A DNA stretch of 64,000 bases from Deltaproteobacteria bacterium (GTDB lineage Bacteria > Desulfobacterota > Binatia > UBA12015), in NCBI GenBank assembly GCA_016874795.1, contig VGTG01000007.1, forward strand, positions 1 through 64,000, written 5' to 3'. Position 1 is the stretch's first letter; each line of letters begins with the position of its first letter. Of the stretch, positions 37,118 through 45,885 are shown one piece after another. The position numbers were made by a program, and so were the translations under genes. The notes below the pieces were generated by a model. That model saw nothing but the letters and a program-made list of their open reading frames with translations, was not told the origin of the DNA and ran no database searches.

Positions 37118-37784
37118 GCTACGCTGCCCGGCCGTGCAGGTCCTGCTCCTCGATCTCGACGAGACGCTCTATCCGCGCGGGAACGGCGTGCTCGCGAGGA
37201 TCGACGCGCGAATCAACTCGTTCATGACGGACCGTCTCGGGATTGCCGAGGCGGACGTGAACGCCGAGCGGGTCCGCCTGCGGGATCGCTTCGGCACGAC
37301 GATGCGCGGCCTCTCGGAGAGCTTCACGCTCGACCTCGACGACTACCTGGACCACTGCCACGGCGTCGATCTGTCGGATCTGCTGGCACCGGATCCGGCG
37401 CTCCGTGCCCTGCTCGCGCGGATCCCGGCACGGAAGGCGGTCCTGACGAACGCCCCGCGGGCGCACGCCGCCCAGGTCCTCGGCCTCCTCGGGGTGGCGG
37501 AGCTCATCGAGTGCGTCGTTGCTCTCGAGGACCTCGACTACGAGCCGAAGCCCGCCGCGACCGCGTACGAGACCGCGCTGCAGCGGCTCGCCGTGGAGCC
37601 GCGAAGCTGTCTCTTCGTCGACGACATGCTCGCCTCGGTGCAGTCTGCCGTCCGCGCGGGCATGCACGCGGCCTGGATGGCGCCGCCGGGATCCCTCGGC
37701 CCCGAGGACGGCTCGCATCACGTGATCCACGCGGTCGGCGACGTCGAGCCACTCTTCTCGCGCGTCTTCACGCGATCCGCGTAA
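37116..37784 (+). CDS. HAD-family phosphatase, pyrimidine 5'-nucleotidase type
   Basis: A 222-residue HAD hydrolase with motif I DLDETLYP (nucleophile D13, D15), motif II TNAPRAH, the KP of motif III (DYEPKPAATAY) and motif IV FVDDMLASVQ. Size and helical cap fit the SDT1/pyrimidine 5'-nucleotidase group, which dephosphorylates UMP/CMP and modified pyrimidine nucleotides. The ATG shares bases with the ATG of the divergent DUF748 gene (CATG); an alternative GTG 18 nt downstream (VQVLLLDLDE) would relieve this and is closer to the family's usual N-terminus. Single gene, cytoplasmic. Confidence 0.88.
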   Translation: MLRCPAVQVLLLDLDETLYPRGNGVLARIDARINSFMTDRLGIAEADVNAERVRLRDRFGTTMRGLSESFTLDLDDYLDHCHGVDLSDLLAPDPALRALLARIPARKAVLTNAPRAHAAQVLGLLGVAELIECVVALEDLDYEPKPAATAYETALQRLAVEPRSCLFVDDMLASVQSAVRAGMHAAWMAPPGSLGPEDGSHHVIHAVGDVEPLFSRVFTRSA

Positions 37785-37789
37785 GCTCT

Positions 37790-37943
37790 TCCGCCGGCTC
37801 GCTTCGTGCTCGCGCAGCGCCTGCACGACGTCCGAGGTCGCGAGGTTGCGTGCCGCGAGTCGCTCCGGGTCGAGCCAGATGCGCATGCTGTACTCGCGCA
37901 ATCCGAAGAGGGACACGTCGCCGACGCCGTCGAGGCGCGCGAA
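37790..37943 (-). pseudogene. fragment of an AcrB-type RND efflux pump
   Basis: About 50 codons read FARLDGVGDVSLFGLREYSM and RIWLDPERLAARNLATSDVV, then QALREHEA, matching the porter-domain segment of AcrB-like inner-membrane pumps (compare the [21 protein letters not shown] block). Neither start nor the other 1000 residues are present. It is squeezed between the HAD stop and the P450 stop. It is a relic of a deleted efflux gene. Confidence 0.7.
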
Positions 37944-37948
37944 CCTCC

Positions 37949-39124
37949 CTAGCGGAAGCGGACCGGAAGCGCCTCCAGACCGCGCACGAACGCGTTCCGC
38001 ACGTACGGCAGCGGACCCTCGGTCGCGCGCCGGAGGTCCTCGAGCCGGCGGAGCATCTCCTCGAACACGACCCGGAGCTCGAGACGGGCGAGCGAGGCGC
38101 CGAGGCAGAAGTGCGTGCCGAGGCCGAACGAGAGGTGCGGATTCGGATCGCGGGTGACGTCGAATCGATCCGGATCGGTGAAGCGCGTCTCGTCGCGGTT
38201 CGCGGACGAGAACATCATCAGGACCTCTTCGCCCTCCGCGATCGGGATGCCGGCGATCTCGGTGTCGCGCGTCGCGGTGCGGCGCATGTTCAGGATCGGG
38301 GTGACCCAGCGGATGAACTCCTCGACGGCGACGGGGATGCGCTCCGGCTCGCGGCGCAGGAGCTCGAGCTGCTCGGGATGCTCCAGAAGCGCGAGAGTCG
38401 CGCCGCCGATCACGTGGCGCGTCGTGTCGCTGCCGCCGTTCAGCAGCAGTAGCGCTTCCATCGCCATGTCGTCGTCGCTTCGCTCGACGCGTCTCGCCTC
38501 GTGCGCGTCGAGCATCGCCGAGGTCGCGTCGGTGCGGCGCTCGTCGCGCCGGCTTCCGATCAGCGCGTGGATGCGCTCCCGCCAGAGCAGGACGGCCTTC
38601 ATCACGCTCTCGTTCAAGTAGCGCGGCCCGCCGCCCGCCGCGTTCGTCGTCTCGGCGATCTCGGCGAAGACCGGCCACGCCTCGACGTCGAAGCCGATCA
38701 GGCGGATGACGAGCATGACGGGCAACGGGATCGCGACGTCGCGAACGACGTCGCACTCGCCGCGATCCGCGAACGCGTCGAGAAGCCCGGTGACGGTCTC
38801 GCGGACGAGCGGCTCGAGGTCGAGGACCTTCCGTGGCGTCAAGCTCGAATTAAAGAGCCGCCGCTGCAAGAGATGGCGTGGGTCGTCCTGGCCGATCATC
38901 GAGGCATCGCCGGGGAAGTTCGGCCGGAAGCCGCGACCCGAGCAGAACAGCTCGGGGTGACGCTCGACGTGGACGATGTCGTCGTAGCGCGAGATTCCCC
39001 AGAGCTGGTTCGTCCGGTCGCGATAGACCGGCGCGTGCGTGCGGAGCCAGCGATAGGTGGGGTCGGGATCGCCGGCGTAGAAGTCCCCGTCGAGGAGATC
39101 GAGTTCGCGCTCCGGCGCCGCCAC
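37949..39124 (-). CDS. cytochrome P450
   Basis: A 391-residue soluble bacterial P450. It carries the I-helix oxygen-activation block LLNGGSDTTRH, the ExxR of the K helix (VEEFIRW), and the haem loop FGLGTHFCLGASLAR with Cys340. It would hydroxylate a hydrophobic substrate using ferredoxin and reductase supplied elsewhere. The family resembles CYP107/CYP142-type enzymes active on steroids, fatty acids or terpenes, but a subfamily cannot be fixed. It is divergent from the amidohydrolase with only 41 bp between starts, so both probably share a regulatory region and pathway. Confidence 0.93.
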   Translation of the reverse strand: MAAPERELDLLDGDFYAGDPDPTYRWLRTHAPVYRDRTNQLWGISRYDDIVHVERHPELFCSGRGFRPNFPGDASMIGQDDPRHLLQRRLFNSSLTPRKVLDLEPLVRETVTGLLDAFADRGECDVVRDVAIPLPVMLVIRLIGFDVEAWPVFAEIAETTNAAGGGPRYLNESVMKAVLLWRERIHALIGSRRDERRTDATSAMLDAHEARRVERSDDDMAMEALLLLNGGSDTTRHVIGGATLALLEHPEQLELLRREPERIPVAVEEFIRWVTPILNMRRTATRDTEIAGIPIAEGEEVLMMFSSANRDETRFTDPDRFDVTRDPNPHLSFGLGTHFCLGASLARLELRVVFEEMLRRLEDLRRATEGPLPYVRNAFVRGLEALPVRFR

Positions 39125-39165
39125 GCGCTGGATGTAGCAGCTTTCTTGGCGCAGGGAACCGTATT

Positions 39166-40446
39166 ATGCAGAAGCCCATGGAACTGAAGGACATGATACT
39201 GGTGAGCGTCGACGACCACATCATCGAGCCGCCGGATCTCTTCGCGAAGCACCTCCCGAAGAAGTGGGCCGATCGCGCGCCGAAGCTGACCTACGACGCG
39301 GCGCGGAAGGCGCAGACGTGGACGTGGGAGTACGGCGCCTCGATGACGGCGTTCATCAACGCCGTCGTCACGCTGCCGAGCGACGAGTGGGGCTTCGACC
39401 CGAGCACGCTCGCCGAGCTACGGCCCGGCTGCTACGACGTCGCGCACCGCGTGCGCGACATGGATGCGAACGGCATCCTCGCGTCGATGTGCTTCCCCTC
39501 GTTCCCGGGGATGTGCGGCAACTACTTCGCGGTCGCGAAGGACAAGGACCTCGGTCTCGCCTGTCTCCGCGCGTACAACGACTGGCACATCGACGAGTGG
39601 TGCGCCTCCCATCCGGGCCGCTTCATTCCGCTGCCGGTCTCGCCTCTGTGGAGCCCCGAGCTCGCCGCCGAAGAGGTACGCCGCGTCGCGAGAAAGGGCG
39701 CGACGGCGATCACGTTCACGGAGGACGCCGAGAACCTCGGCTACCCGAGCATCCACACCGGCGCGTGGGATCCGTTCTTCGCGGCGTGCGTCGACGAGGG
39801 CGTCGTCGTCGCGATCCACATCGCCTCGGGCCTCGCCGGCGGCTTTCCGGGACGCGATAGCGAGCCGCTCGACGTGCGCTACACGATGCCGACCTGGAAT
39901 GCGCTTCCGTGCGCGGCGAACTTCCTCTGGTCGAAGGCGCTGCAGAAGTTCCCCGATCTGAAGATCGCTCTCTCCGAGGGCGGAACGTCGTGGATCCCGG
40001 GCTTCCTCGACCGGATGGAGCGGCACTACGACAAGCAGCGCTGGACGGGCGCGGACCTCGGCGGACTGACGCCGACCGAGACATTCCAGAAGCACTTCCT
40101 CGCGTGCTTCATCTGCGATCCGTCGGGGCTCCTGCTTCGCGATCGGATCGGCATCGACAACATCGCCTACGAGGTCGACTACCCGCACTCGGACTGCACG
40201 TTCCCCGGCTCGCCGGAGGAGCTGTGGGAGCACTTCGAGCTCGCCGGTGCCACGGACGAGGAGATCCGCAAGATCGGCCACGAGAACGCTCTCCGCTGGC
40301 TCCGCTTCGACGCGTTCTCGCACGTGCCGAAGTCCGAGGCGACGGTCGGCGTTCTGCGCGCGCGCGCGGCGGACGTCGATCTACGGGTGCGCTCGAAGAA
40401 GGAGTACCGGAAGGCCTGGGAGGCCGAGCACGGCGCGGTGCGCTAG
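39166..40446 (+). CDS. amidohydrolase family protein (PF04909)
   Basis: A 426-residue metal-dependent hydrolase. Marks are SVDDHIIEPPDLF at the N-terminus, IHIASGLAGGFPG and the terminal aspartate block YEVDYPHSDCTFPGSPEEL. It belongs to the same family as the protein at 21614-22846 but to a different branch, one often found with P450 and acyl-CoA genes in terpenoid or aromatic degradation. Two ATGs are close (39166 and 39178); neither has a strong ribosome site. Its TAG stop lies in the CTAG border of an inserted miniature element. Confidence 0.88.
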   Translation: MQKPMELKDMILVSVDDHIIEPPDLFAKHLPKKWADRAPKLTYDAARKAQTWTWEYGASMTAFINAVVTLPSDEWGFDPSTLAELRPGCYDVAHRVRDMDANGILASMCFPSFPGMCGNYFAVAKDKDLGLACLRAYNDWHIDEWCASHPGRFIPLPVSPLWSPELAAEEVRRVARKGATAITFTEDAENLGYPSIHTGAWDPFFAACVDEGVVVAIHIASGLAGGFPGRDSEPLDVRYTMPTWNALPCAANFLWSKALQKFPDLKIALSEGGTSWIPGFLDRMERHYDKQRWTGADLGGLTPTETFQKHFLACFICDPSGLLLRDRIGIDNIAYEVDYPHSDCTFPGSPEELWEHFELAGATDEEIRKIGHENALRWLRFDAFSHVPKSEATVGVLRARAADVDLRVRSKKEYRKAWEAEHGAVR

Positions 40447-40628
40447 CCTGCATTTCTCACCAGATCACGTCGCGAGGCGGTCGAGAGTGCCGAAGATTCG
40501 CGAGCCTCGGACCGGAGGGCGACGCAGGCGTACTTGAACAGTACGTCGAGGAGCCCGGAGGGAGAAGCTCGCGAAGATTCGGTGCTATCGGCCGCCGCAG
40601 TAGGGATCTGGTGAGAAATGCAGGCTAG
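40443..40628 (+). mobile_element. 186-bp miniature inverted-repeat element, copy A
   Basis: The borders are CTAG followed by the perfect 20-bp terminal inverted repeat CCTGCATTTCTCACCAGATC. The 138-bp interior has no gene; it has an imperfect inner inverted repeat (GCCGAAGATTCGCGAGC and its partner), the direct repeat CGAAGATTCG and a central GTAC-TTGAACA-GTAC hairpin. It was inserted exactly at the stop codons of two convergent genes, and both TAG stops are now supplied by its CTAG borders. It appears base-for-base identical to copy B and, inverted, to copy C. Confidence 0.85.
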
Positions 40629-41632
40629 CCGCGCAGCTTTCGCACGACCTCCTGGAGTGCGTCCGGTCCCGCCTCGTTGTAGACGACCATCGTCGTCCGC
40701 TGCGCGAAGGCGTTTCGCTCGCGGATCCGCTTCGCGACCTGGTCCGGCGTACCGCTGACGCCGACGACGTCGACCATCTCGTCCGTGATGAGGCGGGTCA
40801 TGTCGAGCCACTTCCCTTCCTTCGACAGGCGGTTCAGCTCGGGCTGCAGATCGCCCCAGCCGTGGTGGTCGAGGAAGATCTTGTACGCGGGCGTCGAGCC
40901 GTAGAACGACATCTGCGCGCGCGCCTTCTGCCGCGCGCGCTCGATCTGCTCGTCGTTCGCGCCGATCATCGTGATCGTCTGCGCGGAGATCTCGACTCCC
41001 TTCGGATCGCGTCCGCCGCGCGACGCGCCCTCCGCGAGCGCCGGCAGACCGACCACGCGCACGAAGTCGGGCGAATGCAGCGGATGGACGATCCAGCCGT
41101 CCGCGACCTCGCCGGCGACGCGGATCATCCCCGGTCCGAAGCCCGCGAGCGCGATCCGCGGCACGCCGAACGGGTTCTTCGACGGGCTGAAGAACGGCGA
41201 CATCAGCGTGTGCGTGTAGAACTCGCCGCGGAACTGCAGGCGTTCGCCTTCGTTCCAGCAACGCCAGATCGCGCGGATCGCCTGCACGAACTCGCGCATC
41301 CGCGCGTTCGGCCGCGACCACGTCTCGCTGAAGCGCTTCTCGATGTGCGGGCGGATCTGCGAGCCGAGCCCGAGGACGAACCGCCCCTTCGAGAGGAGCT
41401 GCAGGTCGTTCGCCATGTAGGCGACGACCATCGGGTTCCGCGCGAAGGCGATCGCGATGCCGGTGATCAGGTCGATCCGCTCCGTCAGCGCCGCGGCGAG
41501 CGCGAGCGGGAGGAACGGGTCGTGCGTGCCCTCGAAGCTGAGGACGCCGTCGTATCCCTGATCCTCGTATTCCTTCGCGATCCGGCCGGAGGCTTCGAGC
41601 TCCGTCTGCAGAAGCGCGGCGTCGATCTTCAT
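40625..41632 (-). CDS. LLM-class F420-dependent oxidoreductase (TIGR03617-like)
   Basis: A 335-residue TIM-barrel oxidoreductase of the luciferase-like monooxygenase superfamily. Visible are GYDGVLSFEGTHDPFLPLAL, the flavin-binding LITGIAIAFARNPMVVAYMA, FVLGLGSQIRPHIEKRF and PRIALAGFGPGMIRVAGEVA. The TIGR03617 group is predicted to use F420; no F420 biosynthesis gene is in the window, and FMN use cannot be excluded. It is downstream of an acyl-CoA ligase on the same strand (39-nt gap), consistent with a degradative operon. Its TAG stop is in the border of the miniature element. Confidence 0.88.
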   Translation of the reverse strand: MKIDAALLQTELEASGRIAKEYEDQGYDGVLSFEGTHDPFLPLALAAALTERIDLITGIAIAFARNPMVVAYMANDLQLLSKGRFVLGLGSQIRPHIEKRFSETWSRPNARMREFVQAIRAIWRCWNEGERLQFRGEFYTHTLMSPFFSPSKNPFGVPRIALAGFGPGMIRVAGEVADGWIVHPLHSPDFVRVVGLPALAEGASRGGRDPKGVEISAQTITMIGANDEQIERARQKARAQMSFYGSTPAYKIFLDHHGWGDLQPELNRLSKEGKWLDMTRLITDEMVDVVGVSGTPDQVAKRIRERNAFAQRTTMVVYNEAGPDALQEVVRKLRG

Positions 41633-41671
41633 TCTCGTTCTCTCCTGGCCGGGTCGTCCGGATGCGTCCGC

Positions 41672-43255
41672 TCAGATGCGGCGCTCGCGGCCGCTCCAGT
41701 AGGGCTCGCGCACCGTGCGCCGCTGGATCTTGCCGCTGTCGAGACGCGGCAGCGACTCCGCGAAGTCGACCGCGCGCGGACACTTGAAGTGCGCGAGGCG
41801 CGCTCGCGCGTGCTCGAGGAGCTCCGCGGCGAGCTCCGGCGAGGGGCGCTGACCGTCGGTGAGCTCGACCACGGCGCGCACGCTCTCGCCCCATTCCTCG
41901 TCGGGGACGCCGATGCAGCAGACGTCGCGAACGGCAGGATGCGTCAGCAGCACCGCGTCGACCTCGGCCGGGTAGACGTTCACGCCGCCGCTGATGATGA
42001 CGTCGGCGCTTCGATCGCAGAGGTAGAGGTAGCCGTCCTCGTCGACGTAGCCGACGTCGCCGAGCGTGAAGTACCCGCCGGTCGCGTCGTACGCGCCGCG
42101 CGTCTTCGCGTCGTCGCTGAAGTAGGAGAAGCGCGTCTCGTCGTCGGGCGCCTTCAGGAACACGCGACCCGTCGTCCGCGGCGGAACGGCGGCGCCCGCG
42201 TCGTCGCGGATCTCGACCTGGTCCGGGTTGGGCTTCCCGACCGTGCCGGGATGAGCGAGCCATTCCTCGGGCGTGACGAACGAGCCCCAGCCCTCGGTCG
42301 CCGCGTAGTACTCGTAGACCACGGGCCCGAGCCAATCGATCAGCGACTGCTTCAGGTGCACCGGACACGGCGCCGCGCCGTGCAGCACGACGCGCAGGGA
42401 CGAGACGTCGGAGCGCCGTCGCGTCTCCTCCGGCAGCGCCAGCAAGCGATGGAACATCGTCGGCACCATGTGCGTGTGCGTCACGCGGTGCCGCTCGATC
42501 TCGCGCAGCGCTTCTTCCGCGTTCCAGCGGCTCATCAGCGCGACGGTCGCTCCGTAGAGGAGCGGAATCGTCAGCGAGAACGCGAGCGGCGCCGCGTGGT
42601 AGAGCGGGCCGGTGCAGAGGTGCACGTCGCCGGCGCGGTACGCGATCCTCTTCCCGACCTCGCCGAGCGCCTGCAGGCTCGTCTGGCGTCGGTACACGCC
42701 CTTCGGCCGGCCCGTCGTACCCGACGTGTAGAGCATCTGCGTGCCGCGGCACGGGTCCTCGACGTCGTCCTCTTCGAGGTCGCGGACGAAGTCGTCGTCG
42801 CGGACGAAGCCCTCGATCTCGCCGCCGAGCGAAACGAGAGTCGTCGCCTGCGGCGCTTGTCGCGCGGCGGCGATCGCGGTCTCCGGGAACCGGGCGTCCG
42901 CGAAGAACGCGCGTGCTTCGGAGTTCGAGACGACGTAGCCGACCTCGTCGCCGGTCAGATGCCAGTTGATCGGCGTGATCCGCAGGCCGCACCGCTGCGT
43001 CGCCTGGTGCACTTCCGCGAACTCGGGCCGGTTCCCGCAGAGGAGTGCCACGCCGTCGTCTTCGCGGAGACCGCGAGCGCGAAGGGCGCGCGCGAGCCGG
43101 TTCGCCCGGCGGTTCAGGGCGTCGAACGTCCGCGTCCCGTGGGACGAGACGATCGCGGGCCGCTCGGGATTCTCGCGTGCGTGGACCGCGAGCGTCATCC
43201 CGACCGCGGGTGCGCTCCTGTGGTCGAGCGGTGTGCGCCGGATCGCGTCTCCCAT
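41672..43255 (-). CDS. AMP-forming acyl-CoA ligase
   Basis: A 527-residue adenylate-forming enzyme. It has the P-loop-like motif YTSGTTGRPKGVYRR, YEYYAATEGWGSFV (A4), YFTLGDVGYVDEDGYLYLCD (A7-A8 hinge) and the catalytic lysine near the end (PRLDSGKIQRRTV). It activates a carboxylate to an acyl-CoA through an acyl-AMP. It is of the fatty-acid/steroid-side-chain group rather than acetyl-CoA synthetase. It is followed by the LLM oxidoreductase on the same strand and is divergent from a CoA-transferase. An upstream ATG would add 14 residues; the chosen one fits the family. Confidence 0.92.
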   Translation of the reverse strand: MGDAIRRTPLDHRSAPAVGMTLAVHARENPERPAIVSSHGTRTFDALNRRANRLARALRARGLREDDGVALLCGNRPEFAEVHQATQRCGLRITPINWHLTGDEVGYVVSNSEARAFFADARFPETAIAAARQAPQATTLVSLGGEIEGFVRDDDFVRDLEEDDVEDPCRGTQMLYTSGTTGRPKGVYRRQTSLQALGEVGKRIAYRAGDVHLCTGPLYHAAPLAFSLTIPLLYGATVALMSRWNAEEALREIERHRVTHTHMVPTMFHRLLALPEETRRRSDVSSLRVVLHGAAPCPVHLKQSLIDWLGPVVYEYYAATEGWGSFVTPEEWLAHPGTVGKPNPDQVEIRDDAGAAVPPRTTGRVFLKAPDDETRFSYFSDDAKTRGAYDATGGYFTLGDVGYVDEDGYLYLCDRSADVIISGGVNVYPAEVDAVLLTHPAVRDVCCIGVPDEEWGESVRAVVELTDGQRPSPELAAELLEHARARLAHFKCPRAVDFAESLPRLDSGKIQRRTVREPYWSGRERRI

Positions 43256-43343
43256 AGTATGGTCCCGAGAAGACCAGAGGAGAGACACCATGATCAAGCG
43301 TCCCTTCCTGCGGCGTTCGCTGCGTCTTCCCTGACCGCGCTCG

Positions 43344-45743
43344 ATGGCGACGAGCGGGAAGCGCGACGCCGCGGCGGCGGTGCTCCGGTCCGTCCGGGTC
43401 GTCGACCTGTCGGCGGGTATCGCCGGCGGCTACGCGACCAAGCTCTTCGCGGACGCCGGAGCGGACGTCGTCAAGGTCGAGCCGCCGGGCGGCGACCCGC
43501 TGCGGCGCCACTCGGCCACGGGGGCGGACCTCGGATCGGAGGACGGCGCTCTGTTTCGCTTCCTCCACGCGGGAAAGCGCTCGGTCGTCGGCGAGCCGGA
43601 GAGCGACGTGGTGCGCGACCTGATCCGGAGCGCCGATCTCGTCGTCGAGAGCTTCGCGCCGGAGCGGTTCGACGCCGAGTCCGTCGCGGCGGACGAGCCC
43701 GGTCTCGTCGTCCTCTCGATCACGCCCTACGGCCGGACCGGTCCGTGGCGGAATCGGCCGTGGACGGAGCTCACCCTGCAGGCGGAGTCCGGCTCGATCG
43801 GAACTCGCGGTCTGCCGGGACGCGAGCCGTTCCAGGCAGGGGGCCGGATCACCGAGTGGGTCGGCGGCACGTACGCCGGCGTCGCGGCGCTCGCGGCCGT
43901 GTCGCGTGCGCGCAAGAGCGGGCACGGCGAGCACGTCGACTTCTCGCTCTTCGAGGCGATCACGCTCGCCGGCACGAACTTCATGGAGCTGATGTCTCGT
44001 CTTCTCGGCTGGAACGGCGAGGGCGGGCTCCCGCAGAACGTCGAGACGCCTTCGATCGAGCCGACGCGCGACGGCTACGTCGGCTTCTGCACGAACTCGC
44101 GCCAGCAGATCGCGGACTTCATGGCGCTGATCGAGCGTCCCGAGCTCGCCGACGATCCCGAGCTCACGCAGGTCTTCGGTCGCTCGCTGCGCTTCGCGGA
44201 GTGGAACGAGATCGTCCACGCCTTCACGAAGCGGTACACGACCGACGAGATCCTCGAACGTGCGGCGGCGCTGCGCATCCCGTCGGCGCCCGTCCTGAAC
44301 GCGCGCACGGTGCGCGACCACGAGCAGGTCGTCGCGCGGGGCATGCTGCAGCGCGACGCGACGGGATCCTTCTGGCAGCCGCGACGTCCGTATCGCTTCG
44401 ACGACGTCGATCCGCCGCCACCGCGTCCCGCGCCGGGGCTCGGCGAGCATCAGGACCGGATCGACGCGCGGACGCCGGAGCGTCCGCGTGCGACGGCCGA
44501 GCGCCGTCTCCCGCTCGAAGGCATCCGGATCGTCGACTTGACGGCGTGGTGGGCCGGTCCGTCCGCGACGCAGATGCTCGCGACGCTCGGCGCCGACGTG
44601 ATCCACGTCGAGTCGCCGACCCGAGGCGACGCGATGCGGATGACGGGCGGCATGGTGCGGCACCGCTTCCCGGCGTTCTGGGAGGCGAGCGCGGTGTTCG
44701 CTTGCGCGAACAGCAACAAGCGTGGCTTGACGCTCGACCTCCGGCAGCCGCGCGCCCGGGAGCTCGCCCTGAGGCTGATCGCAGTCTCCGACGGAGTCTT
44801 CGACAACCATACGCCGCGTGTTCTCGAAAGCTTCGGGCTCGACTGGCCGGGGCTGCAGCTCGTGAACCCGCGCCTGATCCTCGTGCGCATGCCGGCGTTC
44901 GGGCTCTCCGGCCCGTGGCGCGATCACACGGGGTTCGCGCAGACGATGGAGCAGCTCACCGGCCTCGCGTGGATCACAGGGCACCCGGACGATCAGCCGC
45001 GCATCCAGCGCGGGCCGTGCGATCCGCTCTCGGGGATGCACGGCGCGTGGGCGTTCCTTCTCGCGCTCGCGGAGCGCGATTCGACCGGCCGCGCGGTGCA
45101 CGTCGAATCGACGATGGTCGAAGCGGCGCTCAACGCGGCCGCGGAGCCGATCCTCGAGGAGTCCGCCTACGGGCGTCTTCTCGAAAGAGCCGGCAATCGC
45201 TCGCCGACGGCTTCGCCGCAGGGGCTCTACGCTTGCGCCGGCAGCACGCCCGGGAACGAGCGCTGGCTCGCGCTCTCGATCGAGAGCGAAGCGCAGTGGG
45301 CGGCGCTCGTCGAGATCCTCGGCTCGCCGCCGTGGGCGACGGCGGACGACCTGCGCGAAGCGGGTGCGCGGAGAGCCGCGCAGGACCGGGTCGATTGCGA
45401 GCTTCGGGCGTGGGCGGCGGAGCAGGACCGGGAGAAGATTCTCGCGAGGCTCCTCGCCGCGGGGGTTCCCGCGGCGCCGGTCGTCGACCCGCGCCGTGTC
45501 GGGGAGTCGCCGCAGCACCGCGCCCGCGGCTTCTTCGAGACGGTCGAGCACGCCGTCCTCGGGGCTCAGCCGTTCACGACGGTGCCCTTCCGGTTCGGGA
45601 GCGTGGAGCGCTGGCTTCGGCGGCCCGCGCCGATGCTCGGCGAGGACAATCGCCAGATCCTGGTCGAGCTTCTCGGCCTCGATCCGTCGGAGCTCGAGGA
45701 GCTCGAGGCGTCGAAGGTGATCGGGACGCGGCTCGAGGCGTGA
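43344..45743 (+). CDS. tandem family III CoA-transferase (two CaiB/BaiF domains fused)
   Basis: A 799-residue protein made of two full-length class III CoA-transferase domains (about 1-385 and 400-790). Each has the N-terminal VRVVDLSAG/IRIVDLTAWWAGP block, GADVVKVEPPGGD or GADVIHVESPTRGD, and the VPAAPV/IPSAPV segment near its end. Class III enzymes move CoA between carboxylic acids through an aspartyl-CoA adduct; natural members are interlocked homodimers, so the fusion may fold as an internal pseudo-dimer. At the position of the common M-Q-D-A active-site run both halves read E (LFEA, MVEA), as in some members of unproved activity. Divergent from the acyl-CoA ligase, 88 bp apart. Confidence 0.9.
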   Translation: MATSGKRDAAAAVLRSVRVVDLSAGIAGGYATKLFADAGADVVKVEPPGGDPLRRHSATGADLGSEDGALFRFLHAGKRSVVGEPESDVVRDLIRSADLVVESFAPERFDAESVAADEPGLVVLSITPYGRTGPWRNRPWTELTLQAESGSIGTRGLPGREPFQAGGRITEWVGGTYAGVAALAAVSRARKSGHGEHVDFSLFEAITLAGTNFMELMSRLLGWNGEGGLPQNVETPSIEPTRDGYVGFCTNSRQQIADFMALIERPELADDPELTQVFGRSLRFAEWNEIVHAFTKRYTTDEILERAAALRIPSAPVLNARTVRDHEQVVARGMLQRDATGSFWQPRRPYRFDDVDPPPPRPAPGLGEHQDRIDARTPERPRATAERRLPLEGIRIVDLTAWWAGPSATQMLATLGADVIHVESPTRGDAMRMTGGMVRHRFPAFWEASAVFACANSNKRGLTLDLRQPRARELALRLIAVSDGVFDNHTPRVLESFGLDWPGLQLVNPRLILVRMPAFGLSGPWRDHTGFAQTMEQLTGLAWITGHPDDQPRIQRGPCDPLSGMHGAWAFLLALAERDSTGRAVHVESTMVEAALNAAAEPILEESAYGRLLERAGNRSPTASPQGLYACAGSTPGNERWLALSIESEAQWAALVEILGSPPWATADDLREAGARRAAQDRVDCELRAWAAEQDREKILARLLAAGVPAAPVVDPRRVGESPQHRARGFFETVEHAVLGAQPFTTVPFRFGSVERWLRRPAPMLGEDNRQILVELLGLDPSELEELEASKVIGTRLEA

Positions 45744-45885
45744 GCCTCGCGGCTCACGCCTCGTGCTCGACCCGCTGGCCGAGCTACCGCATCACATCGG
45801 AAGGCTGGGCGGATCAGCGGAATACGACGCGATCCGCGAAGGCTGCGACGCCAGCGGCAGCTTCTTGCGAAACCCGCTGTCGCTC

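Noticed and set aside
40443-40628. Short peptides encoded inside the 186-bp elements
   Set aside because: They begin outside the element or lack a ribosome site, and the element's structure (perfect inverted ends, no codon bias) explains the conservation.
40443-45551. A 1702-codon open frame on the minus strand running across three genes and others like it elsewhere
   Set aside because: It is a frame shadow of high-GC coding sequence: low-complexity Arg/Gly/Ala-rich, no domain, and it runs antisense or out of frame through genes with clear families.
45744-45885. Possible enoyl-CoA hydratase tail between the CoA-transferase and the cyclase
   Set aside because: Only a vague resemblance in one frame, with in-frame stops; not enough to call a remnant.
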